Source: Centrapalus pauciflorus (taxonomy: Eukaryota; Streptophyta; Magnoliopsida; Asterales; Asteraceae). From it: a DNA stretch of 64,000 nucleotides. Both the position numbers and the translations under genes were made by a program. Below the pieces are notes generated by a model. The model did no database searches. It was given only the letters and a program-made list of their open reading frames with translations, and was not told the origin of the DNA. The stretch is taken from contig JAANYP010004780.1 of NCBI GenBank assembly GCA_020465985.1, positions 116,135-180,134 of the forward strand. The letters are read 5' to 3'. This document shows positions 22,253 through 35,800 of this stretch, piece by piece. Each line of letters opens with the position of its first letter. Positions within the stretch are counted from its first letter, which is position 1.

Positions 22253-24240
22253 TCATTCTGTAATTTCACATTCTGATTGTTCACAAAGAAACAAAGCATT
22301 ACAATCTGTTAAATATGTATTTTGGTTATGGAAATGCAATACCAACTATGAGTGATTGCCCACTATATTGCAAAATAGATTTGTAAAAGGATTTGTTTCT
22401 TTGGTTTGACGTTGATGTGGTTATGGCTTCACATATCTTATACATGTTTATGAGCATTGTGATGCACTTGTAAGTTGTAACTTGTTAAGATAATTATAAT
22501 TTTTTTTTTCATTTGGTTCTTGTGTTTACTTTATGCCCCTTTCAGATAGGAATTTTAGTATCTTGGATGTCGCAACTGTCAAATTGCAATTTTAGTGCTT
22601 TCAGATAGGAATTTTAAAGTATTGAGTATGATTTATGTTGTATTTGTTATTGAAAGTTTATGTATCCGTAACATTATATTTTTTTGAAAAATAAAATTAG
22701 ACGTAGGGATGAGTCGCCTAGCTTGACTAGGTTCTAAAACACTAAAAAATTGGTGTGTAGTTTTGTTTAGGTATTTTTATGAGAATTTTTTTTTCTGTTA
22801 ACCCTCCTAGGCATTAAAATTCTTAAAACCGGATCCACACCGGTGTAACCCATATCATTTGACCTTTGCCTTTTGTTTGGGTTTGTGACGTTGACTTTGT
22901 AGCTTTGACGGTGCTGTGAGTTTGTAGTACCTGTACCTTGTGAGAAGGGCAATTATAGTTTGTAAACAGATTAATATTATTGGAAAGGTCCAACACGATA
23001 GACAACGAAAGACGACTTTTTCCACCGTTGAGTGATGATGATGTTAACGGCTAACGGCAATTTTTTCATATGTCCTCGAATTCTCGATTCTTCTATATAT
23101 ATGACGTTAACAAAATGTATTTCTAGAGGTTACATTAACTTCACGTTTGTATCTCTTAAATTATATTCAACTTCTGTACGGATGGTTAAAATGTCACGTT
23201 GACTTTAATATTTTGATATTCAAAATTTTCATATTATCGCCATATATCTAAAACAAGAACATCTAACATAATTATAGGTTTTATAAAAATAAAAAACCAA
23301 CCAGAAAATAAAATTGTACGTTTGGTCTGGTCCGATCCTATTCGGTTTCGTTCGGGTAAAATGAATTTTTATGCTCGTCTTTATTATAATTAAACATATT
23401 AGCACAAATAGAAACAATTACAATTTTCACAATTTACAAAAATAAATATTTGTAATAAACATTTTAAGTTAATCAATTCACTATACCCATTTAACAAAAT
23501 ATACTATCCTTTTTTGAATATTTTTATAGTATATGTAAATAAATATCTCAGTTTTCATCATGACTGCCAAATAATACATTCAATCTACAACATGGTTAAC
23601 ACGCATACAAAGAGGGGATGTGATCTAAACTTCAGTTGGAAACTAAATCGAATAAGTTTATTTACTAGAAAAAGTTTCATGAAAACTCGAATCCAGCGGG
23701 AACCTCGTTGGAATATCACCGGAATCTTGCCGGTTCATCGTCGGAATCTTGCTGGTTCATCGCTGCAAAAACCATGTTGCTAGAATCCAGCGGGAACCTC
23801 GTTGTAATATCACCGGATCGAAAACCCAAAACAAACTCAATCGCATAAATCTAAATAAGAATCATGTAACAGAAATTATCCAAACCATATTCACATATAG
23901 ATTTTTAACAATTTTGAGTTTTTTATACTGAATATCTGGTATTCATGTTCTTGGCCAATGTATGAGAACAATCGTATTTTTGAAAAAAAAAATCTTGAAA
24001 ACATGAATTAAATGAACAAACCATTGGAAATGAAATGCTGAAAGCCTGAAACTGGTTTTAAATAAAAAAATGATCAATGATAACTAAACATCATCAATAG
24101 ATTTATACTCCGAAAGGAGTTTATACAACGAAAAGAATCAACTAATAGAAATGATTCAATGAACACTTGCTAATCGACGTCTCAAAATGATACAAATCGC
24201 GATAACAAAAATATATACGTGCACTAAAGTCGTATAATCA
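22253..24240. other. Intergenic sequence with a short direct repeat
   Basis: Mostly non-coding. AATCCAGCGGGAACCTCGTT occurs at about 23692 and 23782, each followed by GAATATCACCGGA or TAATATCACCGGA; between them CGGAATCTTG(C)(C/T)GGTTCATCG is also duplicated. No ends, no protein. Confidence 0.45.
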
Positions 24241-24266
24241 ATGCGTATGCATATCTCCCTGATCGA

Positions 24267-24695
24267 TCAAGCCATCATTTCCCTAAATTCGTCGAAATTT
24301 AGGACGCCATCACCGTTAACATCAAACTTAGCAATCATTAGCTTACAATCGTCAACGGTTCTCGACTCTCCCAATTTGCTAAGCATTCTTCTCAGGCTTT
24401 TCGGGGTTATGGATCCACACCCATCCATTTCTTCGTACATCTTGAAAGCCAACTTCAAATCGTTAACTTTTTCCTCATCGTTTGCGCCTTCCACTACTTT
24501 CACCAAATCCTCCAAGCTCAACAACCCGTCTCCGTCTGAATCCATCAATGCTGCCGCCATCTCCGCCTCCTCCAGCGACAACTCCCCGCCAATCTTTCCG
24601 ATGCAAATTTGAAGCTCCGGCGGTGATATCTTCCCGTCACCATTTTTGTCCAAGTGTCTGAATACTCGCTTGTATTGTTGTTCTTTGTCCATCAA
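24267..24695 (-). CDS. Calmodulin-like protein, CML31-type EF-hand sensor
   Basis: An intronless 142-residue protein, the size of plant CML sensors. It would bind Ca2+ and relay signals to target proteins. EF-hand 1 is D16-E27 (DKNGDGKISPPE), complete. EF-hand 2 is D52-D63, with D rather than E at position 12. EF-hand 3 (about 89-100, EMDGCGSITPKS) has lost its first Asp and the terminal Glu, so it probably does not bind. EF-hand 4 is D125-E136, complete. The KQYxRVFxHxDKNGDGKISPxEL start and the GGELSLEEAE linker fit the CML31 group best; the exact CML number is not certain. M2 is an equally plausible start. No signal peptide or lipid site. A TATA box lies upstream. Confidence 0.93.
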   Translation of the reverse strand: MMDKEQQYKRVFRHLDKNGDGKISPPELQICIGKIGGELSLEEAEMAAALMDSDGDGLLSLEDLVKVVEGANDEEKVNDLKLAFKMYEEMDGCGSITPKSLRRMLSKLGESRTVDDCKLMIAKFDVNGDGVLNFDEFREMMA

Positions 24696-24821
24696 AGTTT
24701 CCGAATTGAATACGATAACTAAATACGGTATTATTTACAGTATATATATGTATGTATGTATATATTTTCTAAAGAGAGAAAAGTGTTCAAATTCGCCAAA
24801 TGAATTGAAGAGAACTTGTGT

Positions 24822-24838
24822 CTTATAAATATATATAG
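24822..24838 (-). promoter_or_regulatory. TATA box of the EF-hand gene
   Basis: On the minus strand CCTATATATATTTATAAG lies about 130 bp upstream of the start codon, giving a leader of about 100 bases. No other clear TATA lies closer except a (TA)n stretch at 24739-24765. Confidence 0.5.
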
Positions 24839-24839
24839 G

Positions 24840-25252
24840 AATGATGATACATAATAGTACAGCCGTACAAGCGCATCCCGCGTTTTAGCCACGGGGGATC
24901 ATTTGACCACATTTAGAAGTTTAAGGGGGTAAGCAATGACGATTTTTCAATGTGGGGGTTATTTTTAAATAAAGGAAACCTCTTGGAAATGCACAATACA
25001 GAATTTCAATTTAACACCTTTAAGTTTTAAGAATGTGTTATGTAGCTCCCTATATATAGATATTGGAAATTTTATAAACATAGGTAACGACGTATTTTTC
25101 TCACTTTCATACTAGATAATGTACTGTTATTATTATATAGAAAGATAATGCACATTTAATGTTTTGTGTAAATCGGTAATATACAATTGAATTTTCATTA
25201 GTTTTTTTTTTTTTTTACATTAGTGATAATTTTTTTTAATTTTTTGTGAAGG
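24840..25252. other. Intergenic sequence
   Basis: Non-coding, with CGCATCCCGCGTTTTAGCCA at about 24870 resembling an element end. Nothing definable. Confidence 0.35.
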
Positions 25253-25431
25253 ATGGTGATTTGTACACAAAATTTTTTCTTATACACAACAATCTCATTA
25301 TAAAATGTGTATCCTACTCTTAAAAATAATTTCTGAGTACTTTCATGATAAAAAGCTAGTAAGGATAATATAGTCACTTTAAGTGTATTTGTTGTGTATG
25401 ACAAAATGTTATTGTGTACAAATTACTTCCC
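25253..25431. mobile_element. Short TIR MITE (TTTGTACACAA family)
   Basis: Left end GGTGATTTGTACACAAAATT ... TTATACACAACAA pairs with right end TTGTTGTGTATGACAAAATG ... TTGTGTACAAATTACTT. Related sequences lie at 39453-39610, 40370-40508 and 45250-45352. About 180 bp, no coding. Confidence 0.65.
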
Positions 25432-25904
25432 TATTGTTAATGTTTCTTGACGACATTTTAAACGCTTTTAACAATTAAATTTTTATTGTGAAATGTAAGT
25501 AAATAATATATGATACACGGCCTGATTAATAAAATACTTAGATAAATATGATATTAAATGGGTTTTGTAAGACGAAATTATTATAATTCCTCTTAAAATT
25601 TAATTTGACACCGTCATCAACAATTAATTAAGGACAACTCATATATAAAATTGTTTATAAATAAGACAACGTGGATAACGATCCATAAGTTTTAACGTTC
25701 TTTAATCATATATTTTATATTGATAATTGATTATATTGTTTTTTTCCCGATAATTTCTCAAAATAACAAATAAAGTCAAAGTAAAACGTTTAGTTAATTC
25801 CCAAAAAAAAAAGAAAAGAATATTGTAAAATGACTCGAGCCAAACAACGTTTTGAGAATCTAACAGCCAACCAACCAAGGATTAGAAATCCAAGACTCCC
25901 AATT

Positions 25905-26190
25905 TCATCTTTTCTCGCATCTATTTTCAATCCAAAACAAAGATTTGTTTTGAATCACCGGGAAGATGTCTTCATTCCGGATCATTTGCCTCACGTCTTC
26001 CACCTCAAAGACAATACGATTACTCCAGTTCCAAAAAACCAAACCGAAACCAAGCAAACTCCATGAAAATTTTTCATACTCGATACACTTATTATTGATA
26101 TTTGGGACAGTGATGGTTCCCAAATGTTCCAACGACTCATGGGCCGAATCGCGGCAAAACCATACCTCTTCTAATATATTAATGTTAGTC
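25905..26190 (-). pseudogene. Unassigned coding-like fragment
   Basis: The minus frame reads EEVWFCRDSAHESLEHLG and then about 70 further residues including FSWSLLGFGLVFWNWSN before losing frame. Residue composition is protein-like, and the frame extends upstream past the first Met. I recognise no family and see no splice context. It could be a captured gene fragment or chance. Confidence 0.25.
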
Positions 26191-26462
26191 AGCCAAACAC
26201 TGCTCTCGCTAGGTCATCAAAATTCCAAAAAACTATAGTATAAACTTGTTTGGCTTCTTAATACCATCGTGTGATCAAAGTGCACATGGACAATTCTTTC
26301 AAGAACGCTGCAAAGTATTTTCATATGCACTTCTTCCACAAACAACCACTTAATTTTTGGTGTTTTCCTTTCTAGTTTCATGGATACTTACCATTGGTAG
26401 AAAAATTTGTTTTGTGGGCTAAAGTTGGCAAGTTGTCGTGTCGTGTGTAGAAAAATTTACTC

Positions 26463-26937
26463 GTGCATACATTTACATTAAAACCCCAAACCATTTTTCG
26501 TTGAATAGAAAACCTCGAACTAACTAAAAATCAGTAAATCAAGGTTTTATCAATAGGTAACCGGTTATTTATCATACGTGGACCGGTAAATAACCTATGT
26601 GGAATAAATTTTAATTGTTTAAACCGGTTGCCAAGTATTATATCATTTAAACCCTCGTTGATAATTTTTAATTGTAATTTTTAACGGGATTACACTATCA
26701 ACGGATCTTTAAATGATGTGTAATACTTGGCAACCGATTTCAACAATTAAAATTTATTCAACGTAGGTTCTTTACCGGTCCACGTACGATTAATAACCAG
26801 TTTCAACCGGTTACCAATTGATAAAACCTTAATTTATTAATTTTAGTTAGTTCCAGGTTTTCTATACAACGGAAAATGGTTTGGGGTTTTAATCACAAAA
26901 AACTGACAAATTTGGGGTTTTTTTACGTAATTATCCC
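26463..26937. mobile_element. Foldback element, Mutator-like terminus
   Basis: Right end (reverse complement) GGGATAATTACGTAAAAAAA is close to the terminus at 13828. The arms pair (AACCCCAAACCATTTTTCGTT with AATGGTTTGGGGTTTTAATC; GTAACCGGTT with AACCGGTTAC). The left terminus is degraded. No target duplication found. Confidence 0.6.
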
Positions 26938-26941
26938 TTAC

Positions 26942-27075
<134 letters not shown>

Positions 27076-28320
27076 GTAAGAAGGATTCAGGAAAAATAAA
27101 TTATCGGATGCATATCGGATGTACATAACTAGTTTCAAGTTTAGCTTCAAAGTCTGGTGCTAAAAAGAATCAATCTTGTGTAATCTGCTCCTTCGGAAAA
27201 ACATTCCAGCCTATATGAGTCTGATTGGTCCTATTTAAGGTGTTAAAAAACCAAAAATTGAAATATCGAGTCGAACTGGCTCGATGTAACGCTGAAAACC
27301 AAAATGATTGACTTATTACATGTTAGTTTTGGTTTTCATTTCTTAAAGTCGTGAATATACGTACCGAATACACACATACAGTAAATAGTAAATAAAAACC
27401 TCGTATTATAACTTATGTTTTAAATGTTGAATACTAGAAATCTATGTACAATTTTTGGTTTAATTGTGATATCTAATATTTTGAGTGTAAGTATTGTAAT
27501 TTGTGACATAATTATCATTTACGAATTCAAATAGATTTTCCCTTAATTGGGCCCAGAAGAAAATTATGTCATGTCCATGGTCAACCCAATATTTGTTGAT
27601 AGTCTAATAAAATGGTCCACAAGCTCTTTACTAGCACAAGGTATGATTTATTTGATTTTAGTATTTAATCGACAATATCTTAATTAATACTTCAAATCAA
27701 TTTCTACTTGTTTAAAAGACCCATATGATGCCTACGAAAATGCTATGAACCAACATGTCATGATTTTCAGAAAAGAGGTGTTACGAGTTTGCATCTCTTT
27801 TTTCGGATTGATTCTGATTCTTGCACAATCGATCACATTAGGTGTATTGTTAATGCTTTCATTCCCAATAATATTCTGTTTAAAAAAAAAACAAATCAAT
27901 TCTGGAGCCGTCACTGGGTATATATATCATTTAAATTTTTAAAAGTTATAGTCACGATTTAACTTTTAACAGTTTATAAAGTTTTTGGGTACATTTGGCA
28001 ATATCTAGCTGGAGCTTATGATGACGTAACAGGTTTGAGAGCTTGAAAATTATAAAATGATATAAAAATACATATAAATATAAATAAACAAAAGTGGAAT
28101 CATAATAAATAATATTACTTTGCTTTTTTCTATTTTTATTAAATTCAAGCTACTTCTAAAAGCTACTTAAAGTAGCTTATATTTTTAATAAGCTTTTAAA
28201 ATAAAAAGTCACTCAAACGCAACTTATGGATAAAAAAATAGTTGGAACTTATAAAAACCTTAAGTTAAGTTCTCATAAGCTCTTACAACAAACAGATCGG
28301 CCGCTTTTACGTGACTTCTT
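27076..28320. other. Intergenic sequence
   Basis: Non-coding. The stretch 27990-28310 begins AGCTGGAGCTTATGATG and ends CATAAGCTCTTACAAC, a weak inverted arrangement that may be a worn MITE. Confidence 0.35.
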
Positions 28321-28323
28321 TTA

Positions 28324-29033
28324 GCGGCTGTTTGTTTGCATTTTCAATTAAGTTCTTTCTGAAATAAGTTAACTGTTTGGATTAAGTTGAATGTCTGTAT
28401 AATAACAATTGTCGTTTGTTGTATATGCTGAATGAAATGTCTGAATAAAATAAAATTACCAATTTACCCTTTTGTTTACTAATTTTTCTAAATCTTTAAT
28501 GTACTTGTAGGTATCATTTTATTAAAGAATAATTTTTTTTTACTCTTAAATATGTACGTCATTTTTCGCATTTATTAAAAGTTAAAAACCAGCAACTAAT
28601 ATAATAATGTATTTTCTAAAACAATCAATATATATATAATATATGTATATATATACACCCTTTGAGAGGAGACATAAGAAAGCCACAAAATGATTAAAAA
28701 AAAAAAAGTCACTGTTGCTTCTTGACATAAGAAAGCCTGACAAAAAAATGTCACTTTGCTTCTTCACATAAGAAAGCCACAAAATGACAAAAAAAAAAAT
28801 GTGATGTGAAGACAGTCAACCATAGAACGATGTGAGGAGGGAAAAGAAAAAATATGGGTAGTATTGTAATATTACATAGACTGAATGGGAACCACAAAGG
28901 TGTTAGTGGCTTATCAAAACAGCTGACCGAAAAATTTTCTGATTTAGAAAAGTCATTATCAAACAATACTTGTTGTAATGGGCTGACCAGATTTATCTCG
29001 ATTAAGCTCAATAAGTCATTATCAAACAGGCCC
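28324..29033. mobile_element. PIF/Harbinger-type MITE, TTA target
   Basis: Ends GCGGCTGTTTGTTTG and (reverse complement) GGGCCTGTTTGATAATG, with TTA at 28321-28323 and 29034-29036. The interior has three direct copies of CACATAAGAAAGCC-like sequence (28665-28790). The open frames across it are not genes. Confidence 0.6.
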
Positions 29034-29036
29034 TTA

Positions 29037-31918
29037 GATACACATCTAATGAGTTTGAGTTCTAATGGTATATACAAGGTAACAATATTTCATTTTGATA
29101 TCGAACTAATAGGATGAGTTACACTTATCATCCAAATTCAGAATAATCTCATACAAACAAACAGTCTTGATAACGTATTAACGTACCACTCACCACCACA
29201 CTACAAAAACTCAACAAAGATACAAAGCAAAGACATCAATACTAGCAACACATACACAATCCATCATGGTTGCTGGAGTGCATTCTTGGAAATCAAATCG
29301 ATCTTAAGATCGACGCTTGTAAAAATTATTATTTTTGAACGATAGTAGCTATGTTTGAAGCTAATCTAAACAAATCGACAACAAACACGAACCAAAGAGA
29401 CTTGAAGTAGAATATCGTAGCATTAGAAAATCATGTGTACAACTAAGATATGCCACTTTAGTAAACATAACTGATCAAACTGATAATCGTTCCTAAAATC
29501 ATTTTTAAAGGATAGAAAATTATATGAGAATGTAAAACTAACATTGATATTGTTTATAGTAGATAAAGAACAATAATGATTTTTTATTTGCCAAATTATT
29601 AGAAATGAAAACTCACATGCACATAAGATATGACATTAATGGTTTAATCTTTATGGGGAAAAAGAACACAAGAATAGATTATGTGAAAAATAACATCAAA
29701 TAGTTATGTACTTTTGAATTTGTTTAACTTTATTTGATATACTTTTTTTTATTCACATCTATATATTATACTTTTAAAAGTGCTTCAATTAAGTAATTTT
29801 ATAATCTGATGATCGCTTACAATATGTTATCATGTTAGTCAAACTTTTTTTTGTACACATTGATGTAGTGTACCTTTTCTTTTATGCATATTTGGTAGTC
29901 AATCTTTTAAAAGTGTTTTAATTAGTTAGTTAAGTGATATGTTGTTGTTGGTTATCAGGTCATCTATATATCTAATTGAAACACTTTTTAAAGTATACTG
30001 CAAAATGTGCTTTAAAATGTGCATTATATAAATGTGTACAAACTTAAAAATACATTGATATTTGATGTCATTTCTTTTCAATATATTATCTAGGGCTAAA
30101 AGTTGAATTGAATATCATATATGGCGTATAAGTGACTAGTGAGCAAAGATATTCATGCATGTTTAACTTGTTAAAAACTCGAGTAAATTTAACTCGAGCT
30201 TTAGACAAAGCTAGCTCGTTTAATTCACAAATCCAAGCTTGAGTCTCCAATAAAGACCTTGTTAAATTAGCACAAGTCCATATATATTTTAGTTAAATGT
30301 GTAACACATAATAAACAAATATTTAACAAAATAAAAAAATTTATATAATAAATGAGTAAAGCCTAAACTAAGCTTTACACATAAAACTCTAAACAAAACA
30401 AGCTTGAGTGTCCCTTTTAAAAATAAAACTAGAATTCGATCCAACTCGTTTACACATAGCTAGCTATTTAGATATGAAAAACACGTAAACATAAAATAAA
30501 AACTAAACTAACTTCACATTCAATCGATTCATAAATGGATGATAAGTGTATCAATATAATATTCTTTGTTCTCTATGTATAGTCTACGTTTACACTAAAC
30601 TTTTAACATCTTAATTAAACTGGGTTTTTTTATAATTATTATTTTCAAGAACTTTCTATTAGTATTTGTTACGTTCAAATTAATATATGTAGATAGTAGA
30701 TGTAATGATATAAATCACCTAACAAAAACCTACATCATCGACAACACATAAAATGTCAAAAGTCATATATCTTGAAATAATTAAAAAGAGTGGACTATAA
30801 GAAATCACCTCTCAATTATTCCTTCCTACTTGTAAATTTTCAAGCCGACGGTAGAGAGGAAGTTGGGAGGAAATGACTAAAAATAAAAATGACCAAAAAA
30901 TTTAAAATTAATGCCATGTGCAAGAATTGCACACGTTAATATGACCAAAATACGAGGATAAAATGTCCAAGCATTAAATAATCAACTAAAAATCAGCATA
31001 GTAAGTTATTGAATCGTTTTGTTATATATTTATATCTATATTTGTATACTATAATAAATGAAAACACCACGTATCATTCTATCAACACATTGCTTTTTTA
31101 TTTTTCCGCTCTTTTTTTTTATTTGGAACCATTCAATAATAAAATTAATTAATTAAAAAATATATAAATGACCTATTATCTTTCCTTCCTAATTTATTTT
31201 CTTAAATTAATCACATCAATTTATTATATTAAAAGCAAAAAACGTGAAACCATATTGGTTTTTTTCACAATAAACCCTTATTAAAAAGGTAAAATGATCG
31301 TATTAAAAAAATTAACACGGTATAAGGACTTTCTACATGATAAAATTCTTTTTTATAATCATCCATGTAATTAACAACAATAATAACTTAATAATATGTA
31401 GACACTCAAATACTCAATGATTAAATATAAATCTGAGGTGGTGGCATGGTGTCATCTGTCATGTTTAGTTAATCAAATCAAATTGAGTAATTGACAACCG
31501 ACTATTAAAGCAGTCAAAGTCAACTTGGTTATGATCTTTGCATAAAAAATGATCCGTACCATACGAGGAGGCGACTTCATGATCGGCTCATGGCGTATTG
31601 ACATCCACGGATCAGGTTTATCAAGATCCACTTGTTATCAAAATTAATATACGTCAAAATATTTACATCTTATTTGTTTTTTTTATGATGTTAAATATTT
31701 GAAATCTGAAAACCACGTCTGAAATTAAGAAGTGATATTAAGATGGTTTGTTTCGTAATATGAAACATTTGAAAAATATTACTTTAGAATATTAAATCTG
31801 ACTAATTATATATTATAATTAATTAATTTATATAAAAAAATAAATTATAATAATTAATATGATAAATATTTTTTAAATTAAAATTAACTGAACTTATATT
31901 TCAATCATCACCTTAAAA
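29037..31918. other. Intergenic sequence with repeat remnants
   Basis: No genes. Contains TTTTAAAAGTGCTTCAATTA/AATTGAAACACTTTTTAAAG inverted remnants (29770-29990), AACTCGAGCTTTAG / CAAGCTTGAG-type repeats (30175-30430) also seen at 40700-40820 and 41260-41350, and a Helitron-like 5' region from about 31036 that shares its body with 9460-9550. Confidence 0.4.
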
Positions 31919-31977
31919 AGATGCACAAAAGTTCCTTGTGGTTCCTTGGTGCATAAAAGTTCTAAATTGAACCCCAA
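31919..31977 (+). mobile_element. Fragment of the TA-associated TIR family
   Basis: GTGCATAAAAGTTCTAAATTGAACC matches (allowing a few changes) the right end of the element at 59324-60298. Only the terminus is present. Confidence 0.45.
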
Positions 31978-31999
31978 CATATACATATATACATATATT

Positions 32000-32200
32000 A
32001 GGGGTGGGTTCAACGGAGAACATCTATGCAACGAAGAACCTTGAAGAACCACAATGAATCGCTAGAAAATCGTAATGCATCACGCGGGAATTCGATGCAT
32101 CACGTGGAAATAATGGTGCATCATGCGGGAATTGTGATGCATTTGTGGTGGTGCATGGAGTTTCTTCGATGCATGAAGGTTCTCTGTTAAACCCCCCTCC
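32000..32200. mobile_element. Micron-like TIR element in a microsatellite (copy 1)
   Basis: Left GGGGTGGGTTCAACGGAGAA, right GGTTCTCTGTTAAACCCCCC. Inside are tandem units of the type GATGCATCACGTGGAAATAA. It sits between ATACATATATATT and (ATAC)n. Further copies are at 51257, 51831 and 60883. Confidence 0.75.
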
Positions 32201-32201
32201 A

Positions 32202-32232
<31 letters not shown>

Positions 32233-32337
32233 GACCAATATTGGCTATATCTAAAAAGTCGTTATTAACAATTCATAAAAGTCGTTACAAATGTAGCTAG
32301 AGCAAGAGAAAAAGGTGGTAGCAGAACTACTGCTGGC

Positions 32338-32492
32338 CAGGGGCAGATCTACATGGAATGAAGCGGGAAAAAAGCCCCCAATGATATGCGTAATTTGACT
32401 AATTTTAACCTATGTGTTTCGAAAAATTAACACAACCAATACATTATAAAATCTCATGCCCTCAACGAAAAAATTTTCTGAATCCGCCACTG
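32338..32492. mobile_element. hAT-type MITE, 155 bp
   Basis: Left CAGGGGCAGATCTACATGG, right (reverse complement) CAGTGGCGGATTCAGAAAA. The 8-bp flanks CTGCTGGC and CTGCTAGC differ at one base. Length and ends fit hAT MITEs. Confidence 0.7.
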
Positions 32493-32837
32493 CTGCTAGC
32501 GGTGCGGAGAAGCCAAGCTTGGTTGGTTCATAACTTCATATGATCATGTCGGGTTGTCGGGTCGGGGGAAAATTTTGTTTTTGACCCAAGAAGCCTCCTT
32601 TTACATATTAACTGATAATTCTTTAAAGTTCATTGGTTCACATTTGGCATTTACTACTGAACATGAACATGTTTCATAGCCACACACTCCAACATTACAA
32701 GTTCTCAACTTCAAAAGAGTGGTTCATTCAATCTTGCCGGAAAACCAGCCAAACAACACCTCTTTTTCCGACATAGCTACACGAATTTACATTTCTGGCT
32801 GCATTAATATTCTACATCAAAAGGTCAAGCATGATCC
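32493..32837 (-). other. Probable 3' untranslated and downstream region of the NT-C2 gene
   Basis: Lies directly after the stop codon on the minus strand. Non-coding, without repeat ends. No exact polyadenylation site can be fixed. Confidence 0.4.
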
Positions 32838-35800
32838 TTAATCGCTATTCTTCCATACCTCTCTAAGGAGTTGATACCTAACAGTACTGCGACTGCTGGC
32901 ATCTTTCAATGTCCAGACAGGCCTTGTTGAAGAAGCTACCGTCTGAGAAGAGCTAAAGATTGTAGTCAAAGGTGAATCCAGTTCGTCGAGTTCATCATCG
33001 CTTGTATTTGACTTGCGTAGGATTGAAGATCTGCTGCGTGACAACTGAGCGCGCCTTCCATCATCTCCAAAGATGCATCCTGTTAAGGATGATGCAGAAG
33101 GAGGGTGATATACAATTGGAGCCGCTACACAAGGGAGATTTGTGACACAATCTTCGCAAGTCTCGATGAAATCCTGATCAAAACAGTGGAAAGAACAATG
33201 AAGATCTTTATATTAATCGAGCATCTGGGTTCCTCAAATGCATTCCAAGGGTAATGAACAGTGATTGTTTAAAAGGTGGCCCACCATTTTTTTTGTTGCA
33301 AAAAAGAGTTCAAAGGGGTATTACCATGATTACTTGGTTAGATTAAAAATCAATTATAAAGCCCACGTGGCATTCAATCGGCTCATGGACAGCTTGAAAA
33401 CCTACTGATATTGCTTTAATCGCAAGTCAGTTTGTATTTGGCCCATGAAAATTGCAACAGTTCTTTCCTGGCAAATTTCCAAGCAAGAATTATGAACCCA
33501 TCCACCATCACAATCAATTTTGGTCCCTCTGCATGCCATTTAGTACATCTAACTTGAAGTTTAAGGGTAGTAAAATGGACCAGGCAAACATGTGTTCAAC
33601 AGTCAAAACAAATGAAAAATTGGGACAGTCATAACCAGGTGGGTTAATCAGCCAACATCGTTTTTATTAAATATCATAATTAGTTACCATATTAAGTATG
33701 ATTGTAAAAGTTATCATTATCCGTGATTGTTCTTTTTAAATAATCAATTTAGGAAGTTGTAAACACTTTATGCTACGTCAGTCTTTAAATTATTCGATCC
33801 ATTTGCCTTGTTTCTATTGAGCTAAAATTTTCAATTTTACATATTTGACATGCTATTTATATAAAATAATCCAAATTAAACCAGTTTCACATAAATGAGT
33901 TGGGGCTTCAAGCAAATCAGAAGATAAAGAATTAGGAGGAACCAACCTCTGAATCCAGCGCTTCGAGAACCACTTCAGGTATTGGGTCCGGGCAGAACTC
34001 ATCTGGGATGAAACTATCAAGAATCTTCTTTATTAATTGTACACCAATAGTAGGACACACCTTTAACATTAAGAAGATTTAGATATTTGTGAATATGCTT
34101 AAAGTAAACCACTTCAATATTAAGAAGATTTAGAGAAACAGTTTGGACACTTAAAGTTAGAAACCTCTTTTCGGATTGTATTGCTTAAGAGCATATCCTT
34201 TGGAAGCATCATAAGCTCACTCAGTGCGTTGAGGAGACGAAAACAGTTGAAGGGCGCATTGTAACCTTTTTCATTGTAGTTGGGCTTGTTCTCCTCTGTT
34301 AAAGAGTCATCGTTGTCAATGCCAAGTAGATCACTGAGCCACCTGGACCAATTTCCCACCTGTACTCGAACAAAAGAAAGCACATTAGTGCTATCAGTAG
34401 ATGACAATGTTCCCATAATATTAAAGGGGCGTGTGGATGTGCCTTTCCAAAAACAATGATTGTGACTTGAAATCACAGTTGGAATCAGATAATTGGTTAC
34501 TTATATGACTAGGTACCTAAGCTCATGGAATTGTTAATTGGACCTAACATTAAATTCATTTCACTCACCGTCTTTTTCAATTGTGCACCAGCTCCAAAGC
34601 TTGCTTTCCCTGATGGAATAGGAAGAACACAAGCATCAGTGAAAGGGTCTGATACAGGGTCCGTTGGAACCTCATCAGCCGATTTACGAAGAATTGCATT
34701 GAACATAGCTACATCTAATCTAGCAATGCACTGCTCCATAATCTATAGTAAGGATTTAAAAAACAGGTTAGACTATAACAAACCTCTTGACATGTAGGAT
34801 TTAATGTGCATAGTAATTAAAAGATGTTACCAACGTAGACAGCACACACAAGCACCCACAATCATGTCCTGCAGCTCGAAGTGGACAAATTCTTTCACAA
34901 GCATCCATGAAAGCCGTCTTCCAAAGCTCCAAAGAGGAGTTAGCTTGCTCAAGATCATCCGAACCAGTTGTCGTTTGGCAAGCACCATTAGATGCTGAAT
35001 CTCCATCGATACCCTTTGCAGCCTTGGGTTGCATATAAGGTGCAAGAGTCTGTAAAGTTAATATAAGAGGTAGAAATGGGTTGAGTTACACTTTGTCTGT
35101 TTTTAAAATTTTATAAATAAGTAATGTATAGTAATTATAACTTTTTTGAATAAATATGTTATGTGGCTGCAAGCACTCAAATACACTTTGAATGACTATC
35201 AACCCTTGTACCCATTTGACACATTAGAGATAAAAAACCATATCTACCCCTTTTTAGGTAAATGGTTCAAAATTAACACACCTAATATAAATCTTGCCAA
35301 ACAATGAAAAAAAATCTGAGCACCTGCCACCAGATAGACTCAATAATGCGCGAGAAGATCCAAGATTCTACATTTTCAAGAATGGAAGTAACCATATGAG
35401 GATCATCCCATTCTTTAAAAGTGGTGAGTAAAGCACTTCTAATTTCCTTTGAAGAAGACTCTTTCTTCCACTTGAATGTAGATACAGTCTCATTCTTTCG
35501 CTTCTCAACTATCACACCATCCTCTTCACTTGATTGTTCGGCAGAAAGTGCAACTTGTTGTTTCTCACAAGTCTTATGTATTATCGCTCTTAGTACAATG
35601 GAATTTGACAACCAGAATGTCAACCTGTGTTTAGGAAAAGAGAGAGGATTAATTGACTAAATATTTTTTAAAGTTAGGAACTCATTTGGTCTAGAATGCA
35701 CCTTGGAACGTCATTTCCACAAGCTTTTGCAACCAAAATCAATCCCGACACAATACTTCTCGCAGAACTTGCTCTCCTAGAAGCATTCTCTTTCCATGAA

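Noticed and set aside
28854..29117. 87-codon frame as a gene
   Set aside because: Runs through the end of a TTA-flanked MITE; no family and no start context.
29196..29215. CACTACAAAAACTCAAC as a CACTA element end
   Set aside because: No matching opposite end or GTCGC-type subterminal array nearby.
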